Numbered from the stretch's first letter, positions 17,494 to 27,595 are shown. The stretch: 64,000 nucleotides of DNA from Speluncibacter jeojiensis (GCF_029589495.1 NZ_JAAIVF010000005.1:1-64000), one strand, 5' to 3'. A program made the numbers and translations. Notes: generated from the sequence alone by a model not told the origin.

Positions 17494-18416
17494 TAGTTTT
17501 CTCCAGCTTTCTTCATCCCCGCGGCTGCGCCGCGCTTCATTGCTGTGGCGTCCATGCCGCCGAGGGGTCCCAGGCCGATTTCGGCATTGTGTGCGTGAGC
17601 GAAGTGGTGCAGGCCGAACACCGAGTCCATCCCGGACCGGATACCCATCAGGTCCTCACACTGGTTGACCGCCTTCTTGGTCAGGGCCAGTCCGAACTGC
17701 GGCATCGTGGCGATCCGTTCGGCCAGGTCGATCGTGGTGGTCTCCAGCTCGGCGCGGGGGACCACCCGGCTGACCATTCCCCACTCGTACGCGCGCTGCG
17801 CGGAGAACCGGTCGCCGGTGAAGAGGATCTCCTTGGCCGCGCGCGTGCCTAGCACCCAGGGGTGTGCGAAGTACTCCACGCCCGGAATGCCCATCCGGAC
17901 AACGGGATCGGCGAAGAAGGCGTCCTCGGAGGCGACGATCAGGTCGCACACCCACGACAGCATCAGTCCACCGGCGATGCACGCGCCCTGCACCATCGCG
18001 ATCATCGGCTTCGGCAGCTCGCGCCACCGCCGGCACATCCCGAGGTAGACCTCCATCTCGCGTGCGAAACGTTGGTCGCCGCCCGGTCGGTCGACGTGGT
18101 CCCACCACACGACCGCCTTGTTCTCGTACGAGACGTGGTGGTCGCGGCCCACGGTGCCGATGTCGTGTCCCGCGCTGAAGTGGTCGCCGTTGCCCGCCAA
18201 CACGATCGCGCCGACATCGGGATCCTCGACCGCCCGCGTGAACGCGGCGTCGAGCGCGTAGGTCATCACCGAGTTCTGCGCGTTGCGGTACGCCGGCCGG
18301 TTCATCGTCACGACGGCCACGCGTCCGCGCACCTCATAGGTGACGACGTCGCCCTCGTCGGGAACGCCCTCGCCGGGGATCGGTCCGCCGGACCCCTGAT
18401 CGGTCGATCCGGTCAC
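17493..18416 (-). CDS. Crotonase-family protein in the fadD3 operon
   Basis: About 307 residues from a GTG that overlaps the fadD3 stop (GTGA). It has crotonase oxyanion-hole blocks: AGNGDHFSAGHDIG (near 78-91) and QGACIAGGLMLSWVCDLIVASEDAFFADP (near 145-175). The C-terminal third contains WGMVSRVVPRAELE and a helical tail ending Ala/Lys-rich. The position between fadD3 and fadE31 implies a hydratase or hydrolase step in the HIP pathway. M. tuberculosis has no gene at this spot, and I do not recognise a named orthologue. The loop around residues 95-115 is longer than in typical EchA proteins. Confidence 0.78.
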   Translation of the reverse strand: MTGSTDQGSGGPIPGEGVPDEGDVVTYEVRGRVAVVTMNRPAYRNAQNSVMTYALDAAFTRAVEDPDVGAIVLAGNGDHFSAGHDIGTVGRDHHVSYENKAVVWWDHVDRPGGDQRFAREMEVYLGMCRRWRELPKPMIAMVQGACIAGGLMLSWVCDLIVASEDAFFADPVVRMGIPGVEYFAHPWVLGTRAAKEILFTGDRFSAQRAYEWGMVSRVVPRAELETTTIDLAERIATMPQFGLALTKKAVNQCEDLMGIRSGMDSVFGLHHFAHAHNAEIGLGPLGGMDATAMKRGAAAGMKKAGEN

Positions 18417-19978
18417 GACGTGCTCGCCCGGAGCTCGTTCTTGAGAACCTTCCCGGAGGGGTTGCGCGGCAACGACTCCACCAGGCGGACCGAACGGGGC
18501 ACCTTGAAGTTCGCGAGGTGCTCCTTGCAGAAGGCGATGACCTCCTCCTCGGTGACGGTGCGCCCGGGCTTGGTGGCGATGTACGCCCGCCCGACCTCGC
18601 CCATCCGATCGTCGGGCACGCCGATGACCGCGGACTCCGCGACGGCCTCCAGGCGGGCCAGGGTGTTCTCCACCTCGGCGGGGTACACGTTGAACCCGCC
18701 GCTGATGTACATGTCCTTGAGGCGGTCGGTGATGTCGAGGTAGCCTCGCTCGTCGAGCACGCCGACGTCGCCGGTGTGCAGCCAGCCGTCGGCGTCGATG
18801 GTTTTCGCGGTGGCCTCGGGATCGTCGAGGTACCCGAGCATGACGATGTCGCCGCGGACCAGCACCTCGCCCTGCTCGCCGATGCGGACCTCCACGCCGT
18901 CGATGGCGCGTCCGGAAGTCGTCGCGACGGTGACCGGGTCCTCGTCGGTGCGACACATGGTGACCACGACCGCCTCGGTCTGGCCGTAGGCGGTGATCAC
19001 CGCGTCGTAGCCGAGTTCGGACTGCATCCGCTCGACCAGGGTGACCGGGACGGCGGCGGCACCGGTGATCGCCACGCGCAGGCTGGACAGGTCGTAGTCG
19101 TCCCGTCCGGGCAGGTCGAGGATCGACTGGTGGATGGTTGGGGCGCCGGGCAGGATGCTGATCTTCTCGTCGGCGATGGTCTGGACCACCTTGGGCACGT
19201 CGAAGAGCGCGATGGGCACGATGGTCGCGCCGTTGAGGACGCACACGATGAACCCGGCCTTGTACCCGAAGGTGTGGAAGAACGGGTTGATGATCAGGTA
19301 GCGGTCGGCATCGGTGACGTCCGCGCACGCCGCCCACGCGCGAGCGACGCCGACGGTCTGGCGGTGGGCGCTGAGCACGCCCTTGCTCTTGCCGGTGGTG
19401 CCCGAGGTGAACAGGATGTCCGCGATGTCGTCCGGCTGGACCGCGGCGGCGCGCGCGTCGGCCTGGATGTCGCTGACCGGTTCCGCGATGGCGGACAGCT
19501 GGTCCCACTCGATGACGCCCTCGGTGGGGTCGGCCGGATCGCAGGGGACCCGGATGACCGTGTGCAGTGCGCTCAGCTCGTCCGCCGACGCGGCCTCGCC
19601 CAGCTTCGCCCATCGGTCGGAGCCGAGGAAGGGGCCGACGACGAACAGGCCGGCCGCGTGCGTGCGCTCGATGATGTCGAGTGCCTCGGTGCCGGTGTAG
19701 CGCGTGTTGATCGGCACCAGGATCGCGCCGGCGTAGTGGATGGCCAGCGCCGCCTCGACCCAGTGGTGGGTGTTGGGGGCCCACACCGCGATGCGGTCGC
19801 CGGGCTCGATGCCACGGGCGATCAGCGCGCGGGCGATCGTCCGGACGCGGTCGAGCAACTCGCTGTAGGTCACTCGATAGTCGCCGTCGGCGATGGCTTC
19901 GTTCGTGCCGAACAGTTCCGCGGCGCGCCAGAGCGCGACGGGTGTGGTTCCGGGTTCTTGTGTCACTTCCGTGCGCAC
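18413..19978 (-). CDS. fadD3: HIP-CoA synthetase
   Basis: A 521-residue acyl-CoA ligase that activates HIP, the C/D-ring propionate left after ring A/B removal; HIP-CoA is the KstR2 inducer in relatives. The adenylate-forming motif FTSGTTGKSKG is near 175-185, followed by INPFFHTFGYKAG, TAYGQTEAVVV, GWLHTGDVG and a C-terminal PRNPSGKVLKNELR with the catalytic Lys. Start: GTG at 19978 with AGGAGA 4 nt upstream; alternatives at 20002 and 19966 have weaker support. It heads the operon running to fadE33, with a KstR2 box 36 nt upstream. Confidence 0.93.
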   Translation of the reverse strand: MRTEVTQEPGTTPVALWRAAELFGTNEAIADGDYRVTYSELLDRVRTIARALIARGIEPGDRIAVWAPNTHHWVEAALAIHYAGAILVPINTRYTGTEALDIIERTHAAGLFVVGPFLGSDRWAKLGEAASADELSALHTVIRVPCDPADPTEGVIEWDQLSAIAEPVSDIQADARAAAVQPDDIADILFTSGTTGKSKGVLSAHRQTVGVARAWAACADVTDADRYLIINPFFHTFGYKAGFIVCVLNGATIVPIALFDVPKVVQTIADEKISILPGAPTIHQSILDLPGRDDYDLSSLRVAITGAAAVPVTLVERMQSELGYDAVITAYGQTEAVVVTMCRTDEDPVTVATTSGRAIDGVEVRIGEQGEVLVRGDIVMLGYLDDPEATAKTIDADGWLHTGDVGVLDERGYLDITDRLKDMYISGGFNVYPAEVENTLARLEAVAESAVIGVPDDRMGEVGRAYIATKPGRTVTEEEVIAFCKEHLANFKVPRSVRLVESLPRNPSGKVLKNELRASTS

Positions 19979-20013
19979 CCTTTCTCCTCGGCGAGGCAAC
20001 ACCGTCTATACAA

Positions 20014-20027
20014 AGCAAGTGCTTGGT
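20014..20027. promoter_or_regulatory. KstR2 operator between fadD3 and fadE30
   Basis: AGCAAGTGCTTGGT fits AnCAAGnnCTTGnT at every fixed base and sits in the 65-nt divergent region, so one box can serve both operons. The gap to the fadE30 GTG is 16 nt, consistent with a very short or absent leader. Confidence 0.85.
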
Positions 20028-20043
20028 AGGGTACCGTATCGCT

Positions 20044-21245
<1,202 letters not shown>

Positions 21246-21249
<4 letters not shown>

Positions 21250-22055
21250 CCGCATCAGCCAAGTCCCCGTTGTCCGTCGCCCCCGAGGAGATCGAGGGCC
21301 ACAACCTGCTCAAGGGTAAGAAGGTCGTCGTGACGGCCGCGGCCGGCACCGGCATCGGGTTCGCCACCGCCCGGCGCGCGCTGCTCGAGGGCGCCGACGT
21401 CCTGGTCTCCGATTTCCACGAGCGCCGCCTCGGCGAGACCGTCGAGAAGCTGTCGGCCGAGTTCGCCGCGCAGCAGGTCGAGTCGTTCGTGTGTGACGTC
21501 TCGAGCACCGAGCAGATCGACGCCCTCATCGCTGCCTCCGCCGAGAAGCTCGGCCGCATCGACGTGCTCGTCAACAACGCGGGCCTCGGCGGCGAGACCC
21601 CGATCGTCGACATGACCGACGAGCAGTGGGACCGGGTCCTCGACATCACCCTGAACAGCACCTTCCGTGCCACCCGCGCGGCGCTGCGCTACTTCAAGTC
21701 GGTCGACCACAACGGGGTGCTGGTCAACAACGCCTCGGTGCTCGGCTGGCGCGCGCAGCACTCGCAGTCGCACTATGCCGCGGCGAAGGCCGGCGTCATG
21801 GCGCTGACCCGCTGCTCGGCGATCGAGGCCGCCGAGTACGGCGTCCGCATCAACGCGGTCTCGCCGTCCATCGCCAAGCACCCGTTCCTGGCGAAGGTCA
21901 CCAGCGACGAGCTGCTCGACAGTCTCGCCTCACGCGAGGCCTACGGCCGCGCCGCCGAGGTGTGGGAGATCGCGTCGGTCATCGCGATGCTCGCGAGCGA
22001 CTACACGACCTACATGACCGGCGAGATCGTCTCGGTCTCGAGCCAGCGGGCCTGA
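21246..22055 (+). CDS. ipdF: 5-hydroxy-HIC-CoA dehydrogenase, SDR family
   Basis: A 269-residue short-chain dehydrogenase with TAAAGTGIG at about 33-41 in place of the usual TGxxxGxG, NNAG near 113, the catalytic Tyr/Lys in SHYAAAKAG, and a C-terminus ending in a SQRA-type tail. It resembles Rv3559c/IpdF, which oxidises the 5-hydroxyl of the C/D-ring CoA ester. It is the second gene of the fadE30-ipdF operon, overlapping by 4 nt. The KstR2 box at 20014 should control it. Confidence 0.88.
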
Positions 22056-22097
22056 CCCGGCCGGCCGGCACTGCAGGCCCTCACTTCCGCTGCGCCC

Positions 22098-22148
22098 ACG
22101 CCCGGGTGGCCCGCGGTCCGTTCCCGGACCGAACGGCCACCCGGGCGT
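22098..22148 (+). terminator. Terminator after fadE30-ipdF
   Basis: A 14-bp perfect stem (22098-22111 with 22135-22148) contains an inner GGTCCG/CGGACC hairpin. The outer arm ends 13 nt before the next gene start, so it could also shape that gene's leader. Confidence 0.7.
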
Positions 22149-22161
22149 TAGCCTTTTATCC

Positions 22162-22941
22162 GTGCGCATACGCGAACGCGTGGCCTTGGTGACCGGCGCC
22201 TCATCCGGTATCGGATGGGAGACCGCGGTGCTGTTGGCCGAGCGTGGGGCGAAGCTGGTCGTGCACGGACGCGACGAACGCCGGCTGGCCGAGTTGTCCG
22301 CGCGCACCGGCGCCATCGCGGTGGTCGCCGACCTCGCCCGCCCAGACGAACTGAACCGGCTGGTGCAGCAGGCGCAGGCCGCGCACGGCCGGATCGATCT
22401 GCTTGTCAACAATGCCGGGCTCGGCTGGGCGGGGCCGTTCGCCGCGATGCCCCAGCGTGACATCGCGGAGCTGTCCGCAGTGAACCTGGGCGCCCCGATC
22501 GCACTGACCCGGGCCGTGCTGCCCGACATGATCGAGCGCGGATACGGGCACCTGATGTTCGTCTCGTCCATCGTCGCCCGCACCGCGGTGGCCGGCGAGG
22601 CGCTGTACGCCGGTACGAAGTCCGGGCTCGACACCTTCGCCGCGAGTCTGCGGATGGAGTTGCGCGGCACCGGGGTCGGTGTCGGGGTCGTCGTCCCAGG
22701 GGTGGTCGACACGGCCTTCTTCGAGCGCCGCGGCAGGACCTACGGGCGACGGCGGCCCCGTCCGCTCGAGCCGGCTGCGGTGGCCGACGCGCTGGTCCGG
22801 GCGGTCGAGCGCGACCGCCCGGAGGTGTATCGGCCCGCCTGGTTGCGCTGGCCGGTGGCGGTCCGGGGTGCGGCGCCGGCGACCTACCTCCGGCTGGCCG
22901 CACGATTCGGCGGTCAGACCGAATACGGTCAGACCGAATAG
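22162..22941 (+). CDS. Short-chain dehydrogenase/reductase of unknown substrate
   Basis: A 259-residue classical SDR from a GTG start. TGASSGIG is at 11-18, NNAG near 80, catalytic Ser in VSSIVAR near 138 and Tyr-x3-Lys in YAGTKSG near 151. The long basic C-terminal region (RRGRTYGRRRPRP) and the 190-259 extension resemble SDRs that act on lipids. The last five codons come from a tandem 15-bp duplication at 22911-22940. It converges with the next SDR and overlaps it by 13 nt. Not a gene I recognise from the core sterol pathway. Confidence 0.75.
   Translation: MRIRERVALVTGASSGIGWETAVLLAERGAKLVVHGRDERRLAELSARTGAIAVVADLARPDELNRLVQQAQAAHGRIDLLVNNAGLGWAGPFAAMPQRDIAELSAVNLGAPIALTRAVLPDMIERGYGHLMFVSSIVARTAVAGEALYAGTKSGLDTFAASLRMELRGTGVGVGVVVPGVVDTAFFERRGRTYGRRRPRPLEPAAVADALVRAVERDRPEVYRPAWLRWPVAVRGAAPATYLRLAARFGGQTEYGQTE
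22911..22940. repeat. Tandem 15-bp duplication at convergent gene ends
   Basis: CGGTCAGACCGAATA occurs twice in immediate succession (22911-22925, 22926-22940). The second copy holds the stop codon of the minus-strand SDR. Both copies encode the end of the plus-strand SDR (GQTEY then GQTE-stop), so the duplication added five residues to that protein only. Confidence 0.9.
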
Positions 22942-23690
22942 CCGCCGTCGACGTCGAGCTTCTGGCCGGTGATGAACTGCGCGGCGTCGCTCGCGAGGAA
23001 CTCGACGGCCGCGGCGATGTCGTCCGCGGTGCCGAAACGTCCCAGTGGGATGCGCTCGCGGGCGACCGAGAGGGCCCGCTCGTCGAGTTCGCGTGACGAG
23101 ATCAACCGCTCGGCCATGCCGTCGGTGAGCATGCCGGGGCCGACCGCGTTGACGCGCACACCGTAACGGCCCTCCTCGGCGGCGAAGGCCCGCACGAGTT
23201 GATCGATGGCGCCCTTGGTGCCGGCCGACAGTCCGTCGCGTACCGGGTAGCGGGAGGTGGCCGCCGTGGTGATCGCGACGATGGCGCCCGAGCTCTCGCG
23301 CAGCGCCGGCAGACAGGCGTGGACCACCGCGAAGAAGCCGCCGGCCTCGGCTTCGAGCTGGCGGGCGTACGTGCGAGGGTCGACGCGCGACAGGTGGACC
23401 ATCGGCACGTGCGGGCCCGCGGCGTGGACCAGGGTGCGGATGCCGTCGAAACGGTCGCACACCTCGGCCACCGCGGCCGCGACGGCGTCCGGGTCGGTCA
23501 CGTCGAGCCGGAACGCCGCCGCGACGCGCCCGGCGGCGGCGAGTTCGTCGACCAGTTCCTGGGCGGCCTCGGGCCGCGACCGGTAGGTCAGTGCGACCGG
23601 GCCGCGGGAGGCCAGGCGCCGCACGACCGCCGCGCCGAGCCCGCCGGAACCACCGGTGACGAGGGTTGCTTCCACTGCTGTGTCCACCAT
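22929..23690 (-). CDS. SDR-fold protein lacking the catalytic tyrosine
   Basis: A 253-residue SDR with a good nucleotide-binding motif (TGGSGGLG at 12-19) and a C-terminus typical of FabG-like enzymes (GRFGTADDIAAAV ... GQKLDVDGGYSV). The usual Tyr-x3-Lys is Ser-Ala-Gly-Thr-Lys (near 157-161), and NNAG is replaced by VHAAG. It starts 12 nt from a KstR2 box shared with kstR2, so it is probably KstR2-controlled. Function is unknown; it may be inactive, have a shifted catalytic residue, or bind rather than convert a ligand. Confidence 0.78.
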   Translation of the reverse strand: MVDTAVEATLVTGGSGGLGAAVVRRLASRGPVALTYRSRPEAAQELVDELAAAGRVAAAFRLDVTDPDAVAAAVAEVCDRFDGIRTLVHAAGPHVPMVHLSRVDPRTYARQLEAEAGGFFAVVHACLPALRESSGAIVAITTAATSRYPVRDGLSAGTKGAIDQLVRAFAAEEGRYGVRVNAVGPGMLTDGMAERLISSRELDERALSVARERIPLGRFGTADDIAAAVEFLASDAAQFITGQKLDVDGGYSV

Positions 23691-23701
23691 CCCGATACCC
23701 T

Positions 23702-23715
23702 AGCAAGCGCTTGGT
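23702..23715. promoter_or_regulatory. KstR2 operator at kstR2
   Basis: AGCAAGCGCTTGGT fits AnCAAGnnCTTGnT fully and lies 12 nt from the minus-strand SDR start and 16 nt from the kstR2 GTG. Autoregulation of kstR2 is the expected role. Confidence 0.85.
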
Positions 23716-23730
23716 TGATAGTATGGTCAC

Positions 23731-24360
23731 GTGACTACCGATCAGGCGGGGAAAGTCGCGCCCGTGATGTCCGAACGTCGGGCCGAATTGCTGCGCATCG
23801 CCGCAGGGCTGTTCGCCGAGCGCGGCCTGCGCGCCACGACCGTGCGTGACATCGCCGACGCCGCAGGGATCCTCTCGGGCAGCCTCTACCACCACTTCGA
23901 TTCCAAGGAGTCGATGGTCGACGAGATCCTCTCCGGGTTCCTCGACGAGTTGTTCGGCCGATACCAGGAGATCGTGGCCTCCGGGCTCGACTCGCGGTCC
24001 ACGCTCGAGGCGCTTGTCGAGGCGTCTTTCGAGGCCATCGACGCCCGGCACGCGGCGGTGGCGATCTATCAGGACGAGGCGAAGCACCTGGCGACACTGC
24101 CGCGCTTCGACTACCTCGACAAGCGCAACCGCGAGTTCCGGCAGCTGTGGATGACGGTGCTCCGGGAAGGCGTCGCCGACGGCACCTTCCGCGCCGATCT
24201 CGACGTGGACGTCGCCTATCGCTTCATGCGCGACACGGTGTGGGTGGCCGTGCGCTGGTACCGGCCCGGTGGCGCCAGAACAGCCGACGTGATTGCCAAG
24301 CAGTACCTTTCGATCGTGCTCGACGGGATCTCCGCCCCGGCCGGCACCGACAACTCCTAG
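23731..24360 (+). CDS. kstR2: TetR-family regulator KstR2
   Basis: A 209-residue TetR regulator. The N-terminal HTH spans about 20-62 (RRAELLRIAAGLFAERGLR ... IADAAGILSGSLYHHFDSKESM). The larger C-terminal ligand domain would bind HIP-CoA, as in M. tuberculosis KstR2. GTG start 16 nt after its own operator, with a possible TATGGT-type -10 between them, so a leaderless message is plausible. Followed 9 nt later by fadA6, whose ribosome site overlaps the kstR2 stop. Confidence 0.9.
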   Translation: MTTDQAGKVAPVMSERRAELLRIAAGLFAERGLRATTVRDIADAAGILSGSLYHHFDSKESMVDEILSGFLDELFGRYQEIVASGLDSRSTLEALVEASFEAIDARHAAVAIYQDEAKHLATLPRFDYLDKRNREFRQLWMTVLREGVADGTFRADLDVDVAYRFMRDTVWVAVRWYRPGGARTADVIAKQYLSIVLDGISAPAGTDNS

Positions 24361-24369
24361 GAGACTCGC

Positions 24370-25521
24370 ATGCCAGAAGCATTCATCATCGACGCGCTGC
24401 GCACCCCGACCGGCAAGCGCGGCGGCGCGCTCGCCGGGATGCACCCGGCCGACATGGGCGCGCACGTGCTCAAGGCCGTGGTCGAGCGCAACGACTTCGA
24501 CCCCGCCGACGTCGACGACGTGATCTTCGGCTGCGTCGATGCCATCGGCGGCCAGGCCGGCAACATCGCGCGCACGTCGTGGCTCGCCGCCGGTCTGCCC
24601 GACGCGGTCCCCGGCACCACCGTCGACCGTCAGTGCGGCTCGTCGCAGCAGGCGATCCACTTCGCCGCCCAGGCCGTGATGAGCGGCACCGCCGACCTGA
24701 TCGTCGCCGGCGGCGTCCAGAACATGAGCCAGATCCCGATCAGTGCCGCGATGATCGCCGGCAAGGAGTTCGGCTTCGACGACCCGTTCACCGGGTCGAA
24801 GGGCTGGGTCGAGCGCTACGGCACCCAGGAGGTCTCGCAGTTCCGCGGCGCCGACATGATCGCGCAGAAGTGGGACATCTCGCGTCTCGACATGGAGGAG
24901 TGGGCGCTGCAGAGCCACACCCGCGCCCGTGCCGCGATCGCCGAGGGCCGCTTCGAGCGGGAGACCGTCCCGGTCGGAGACTTCACCACCGACCAGGGGC
25001 CCCGTGAGACCTCGATGGAGAAGATGGCCGGACTGCCGGTGCTGGCCGAGGGCAGCCGGCTGACCGCCGCTGTCGCCAGCCAGATCTCCGATGCCGCCTC
25101 GGCCACGCTGGTCGCGTCCGAGGCCGCGGTCAAGCGCTTCGGGCTCAAGCCTCGCGCCCGCATCCACCACATGAGCGTGCGTGGCGCCGACCCGATCTTC
25201 ATGCTGTCCGCGCCGATCCCGGCGACCGAGTACGCGCTGAAGAAGGCCGGCCTGACCATCGGCGACATCGACGAGGTCGAGATCAACGAGGCCTTCGCGC
25301 CGGTCGTCATCTCCTGGCTCAAGGAGACCGGCGCCGACCCGGCCAAGGTCAACCCGAACGGCGGCGGCATCGCGCTGGGTCACCCGCTGGGCGCGACCGG
25401 CGCCAAGCTGTTCTCCACCATGCTCTGCGAACTCGAGCGCACCGGCGGCCGCTACGGCCTGCAGACGATGTGCGAGGGCGGCGGCACTGCCAACGTCACC
25501 ATCATCGAGCGCCTCGGCTAG
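24370..25521 (+). CDS. fadA6: Acetyl-CoA acyltransferase FadA6
   Basis: A 383-residue thiolase with nucleophile Cys89 (RQCGSSQQA), NEAF near 305, GHPLGATGA (His near 342) and the C-terminal active-site Cys in CEGGG. In relatives FadA6 performs the last thiolysis of the C/D-ring degradation. TAGGAGA, formed partly by the kstR2 stop codon, is its ribosome site. Co-transcribed with kstR2 and ended by the hairpin at 25540-25578. Confidence 0.92.
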   Translation: MPEAFIIDALRTPTGKRGGALAGMHPADMGAHVLKAVVERNDFDPADVDDVIFGCVDAIGGQAGNIARTSWLAAGLPDAVPGTTVDRQCGSSQQAIHFAAQAVMSGTADLIVAGGVQNMSQIPISAAMIAGKEFGFDDPFTGSKGWVERYGTQEVSQFRGADMIAQKWDISRLDMEEWALQSHTRARAAIAEGRFERETVPVGDFTTDQGPRETSMEKMAGLPVLAEGSRLTAAVASQISDAASATLVASEAAVKRFGLKPRARIHHMSVRGADPIFMLSAPIPATEYALKKAGLTIGDIDEVEINEAFAPVVISWLKETGADPAKVNPNGGGIALGHPLGATGAKLFSTMLCELERTGGRYGLQTMCEGGGTANVTIIERLG

Positions 25522-25539
25522 TCCGAACCTGCGGCACAC

Positions 25540-25578
25540 AGCCGGTGGGCGTCACGGAATCCGTGGCGCCCACCGGCT
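25540..25578 (+). terminator. Terminator after kstR2-fadA6
   Basis: An 18-bp stem (25540-25557 with 25561-25578, one G-U pair) has a 3-nt loop and a short T-run. It is a strong terminator separating the sterol genes from the ABC transporter genes. Confidence 0.85.
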
Positions 25579-25714
25579 TTCGTGCGTCTGGGGGCCGTGC
25601 GGTATTCGTCGTGACCGGTGCCGCCCTGCCCCACACCTTCTTGCCGACGCCACGTTGGTATCTTTGCTGACGGTGCGTCGGGAAAATGCGGCGACCGGAC
25701 GGTGAGGAGAAGTG

Positions 25715-26842
25715 ATGTTCTTTCTGGCCCGGCGTGAACTGTGGTTTGCGCGGTCGAGATTCGGGTTGATGGGAGGTGTCGTCGCGCTCATCGCCGTGTT
25801 GATGGTGATGTTGTCCGGACTGTCGTCCGGTCTCGTCGAGGACGGCGTGTCCGGGTTGAAGGCGATGCCGGTCGACGATTTCGCGTTCGCCGCGGGCACC
25901 AAGACCGATTCGGCCTTCTCCCGCAGCGTCGTGGACATGCGGCAGGTGCAGGCGTGGAAGTCGCGGCCGGACGTGGCCGACGCGGCGCCGTTCGGCAACG
26001 CACTGGTCAATGCGCACTCGTCGCGGGGTGTGGCGATCGACCTGGCGTTGTTCGGCGTCGAACCGGGCTCCTACCTGGCCCCCGCCGTGGCGCAGGGCGA
26101 ACGGATGGGCAGTGCGGACGGCATCGTGGTGAGCAAGACGGCGCTGGACGCGGGCCTGCACATCGGCGACACCGTGACCGTCGACCGGCTCGGCACGACC
26201 ATGAAGGTGGTCGGCGCCACCGGGGACAAGCAGACCTTCGGCCATGTCGACGTCGCCTACGTCCCGCTGCACCTGTGGCAGTCGATCCACGCCGGCGCCG
26301 AACCCGGCGAGCCCGTGCGACCCGAGGCCTACCAGGAGGCCAGTGCGGTCGCGATCCGCGCACAAGCCGGACAGTCGGTCGACCTTGCCGCCGGCGACGC
26401 GGCGGCCGGTACCTCGGCGATGGCGATCAAGGCGTCGTTCGACGCGTCGCCGGGCTATTCCGCCGAGATGTCGACGATGACATTGATCAAGGTGTTCTTG
26501 TATGCGATCTCCGCGCTCGTGGTCGGCGCGTTCTTCACGGTGTGGACCATCCAGCGCCGACCGGAGTTGGCGGTGCTGCGCGCGGTCGGCGCCCCGACCG
26601 GCTATCTGCTGCGCGACGGGGTGATGCAGGCGCTGATCGTGCTCGTCGTGTCGACCGGGGCCGGGGTGCTGGTCGGCGTGGCCGGCGCAAGCCTGATCAG
26701 CGGTATGCCGTTCGCCCTCGAAACCGGCCCGGTCGCGCTCGGTGCGGCCCTGCTGGTCGTGCTGGGCCTGCTCGGCGCCGCGGCCGCCATCGTCCGTATC
26801 GCCAGGGTCGACCCGCTGACCGCACTCGGAGGAAACCGATGA
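25715..26842 (+). CDS. FtsX/MacB-type ABC transporter permease
   Basis: A 375-residue membrane protein. One transmembrane segment is near residues 20-38 (GVVALIAVLMVMLSGLSSG). A long extracytoplasmic domain covers about 45-255, with three further segments at about 265-290, 305-335 and 345-365 and the FtsX signature RRPELAVLRAVGAPTGYLLRDGV between. The ATG at 25715 has AGGAG 5 nt upstream and is preferred over the GTG three bases earlier. The stop overlaps the ATPase start (ATGA). Such systems export lipids, peptides or drugs, or act as mechanotransmitters; the substrate is unknown. Confidence 0.85.
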   Translation: MFFLARRELWFARSRFGLMGGVVALIAVLMVMLSGLSSGLVEDGVSGLKAMPVDDFAFAAGTKTDSAFSRSVVDMRQVQAWKSRPDVADAAPFGNALVNAHSSRGVAIDLALFGVEPGSYLAPAVAQGERMGSADGIVVSKTALDAGLHIGDTVTVDRLGTTMKVVGATGDKQTFGHVDVAYVPLHLWQSIHAGAEPGEPVRPEAYQEASAVAIRAQAGQSVDLAAGDAAAGTSAMAIKASFDASPGYSAEMSTMTLIKVFLYAISALVVGAFFTVWTIQRRPELAVLRAVGAPTGYLLRDGVMQALIVLVVSTGAGVLVGVAGASLISGMPFALETGPVALGAALLVVLGLLGAAAAIVRIARVDPLTALGGNR

Positions 26843-27555
26843 CCGCCACCGAACCCACCACGGCGCTGGGGCTCGCCGTGACCGACGTCAGCCTCACCCT
26901 CGGCGACGGCGAGGCGACCGTCGCCGCACTCGACCACGTGTCGCTGTCCGTCGAGCCCGGCGAGTTGGTGGCCGTCGTCGGGCCCTCCGGCTCGGGCAAA
27001 TCCAGCCTGCTCGCGGTGGCCGGCGGGCTGACCACGCCGGACGGCGGGACCGTCACGGTCGCCGGCACCGACGTTGCCGCACTGAGCAGACGCCGCCGCA
27101 CCCGGTTCCGGCTCGAGCACATCGGATTCGTGTTCCAATCCGGCAATCTGCTGCCGGCGCTGACCGCCGTCGACCAGTTGCGGCTGATGACCCGCATCGA
27201 CGGGGCCGCCACCGGGCGTGATCCGATGCAATTGCTCGACGAGGTGGGCATGGCGGACAAGGCCGGTCGCCGGCCGCACCAGCTCTCGGGCGGGGAACGC
27301 CAGCGGGTCGGCATCGCGCGGGCATTGATGGCCCGTCCGTCGCTGTTGCTGGTGGACGAGCCGACCGCGGCGCTCGACCGGGCGCGTAGCCACGACGTGG
27401 TCGAACTGCTTGCGCGGGAGACCGCGCGGGCGCGGGTCGCCACGGTGATGGTCACCCACGACCACGACGTCCTACGGCACTGCGATCGGGTCCTGGAGAT
27501 GGTCGATGGGAAACTGTCTGGCGGCACCGTCACCGGAGCGGTGCAGCCGAGGTGA
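26839..27555 (+). CDS. ABC transporter ATP-binding protein (LolD/MacB type)
   Basis: A 238-residue ATPase with Walker A GPSGSGKS (about 49-56), Q-loop VFQSGNLLP, signature LSGGERQR (about 150), Walker B LLLVDEPTAAL and H-loop THDHD. A GGAGG site lies inside the permease gene end, and the start overlaps its stop by 4 nt, so both subunits should be made together. Followed 40 nt later by a TetR gene that may control the pair. Confidence 0.92.
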   Translation: MTATEPTTALGLAVTDVSLTLGDGEATVAALDHVSLSVEPGELVAVVGPSGSGKSSLLAVAGGLTTPDGGTVTVAGTDVAALSRRRRTRFRLEHIGFVFQSGNLLPALTAVDQLRLMTRIDGAATGRDPMQLLDEVGMADKAGRRPHQLSGGERQRVGIARALMARPSLLLVDEPTAALDRARSHDVVELLARETARARVATVMVTHDHDVLRHCDRVLEMVDGKLSGGTVTGAVQPR

Positions 27556-27595
27556 GATGACCGAGGTGAACGACTGACGAGAGGCAGGAGCACTC

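Noticed and set aside
22201-25539. A 1112-codon open frame on the minus strand across kstR2 and fadA6
   Set aside because: It is antisense to well-recognised genes; such long empty frames are common in DNA of this GC content, and the translation is Arg/Gly-rich without family motifs.
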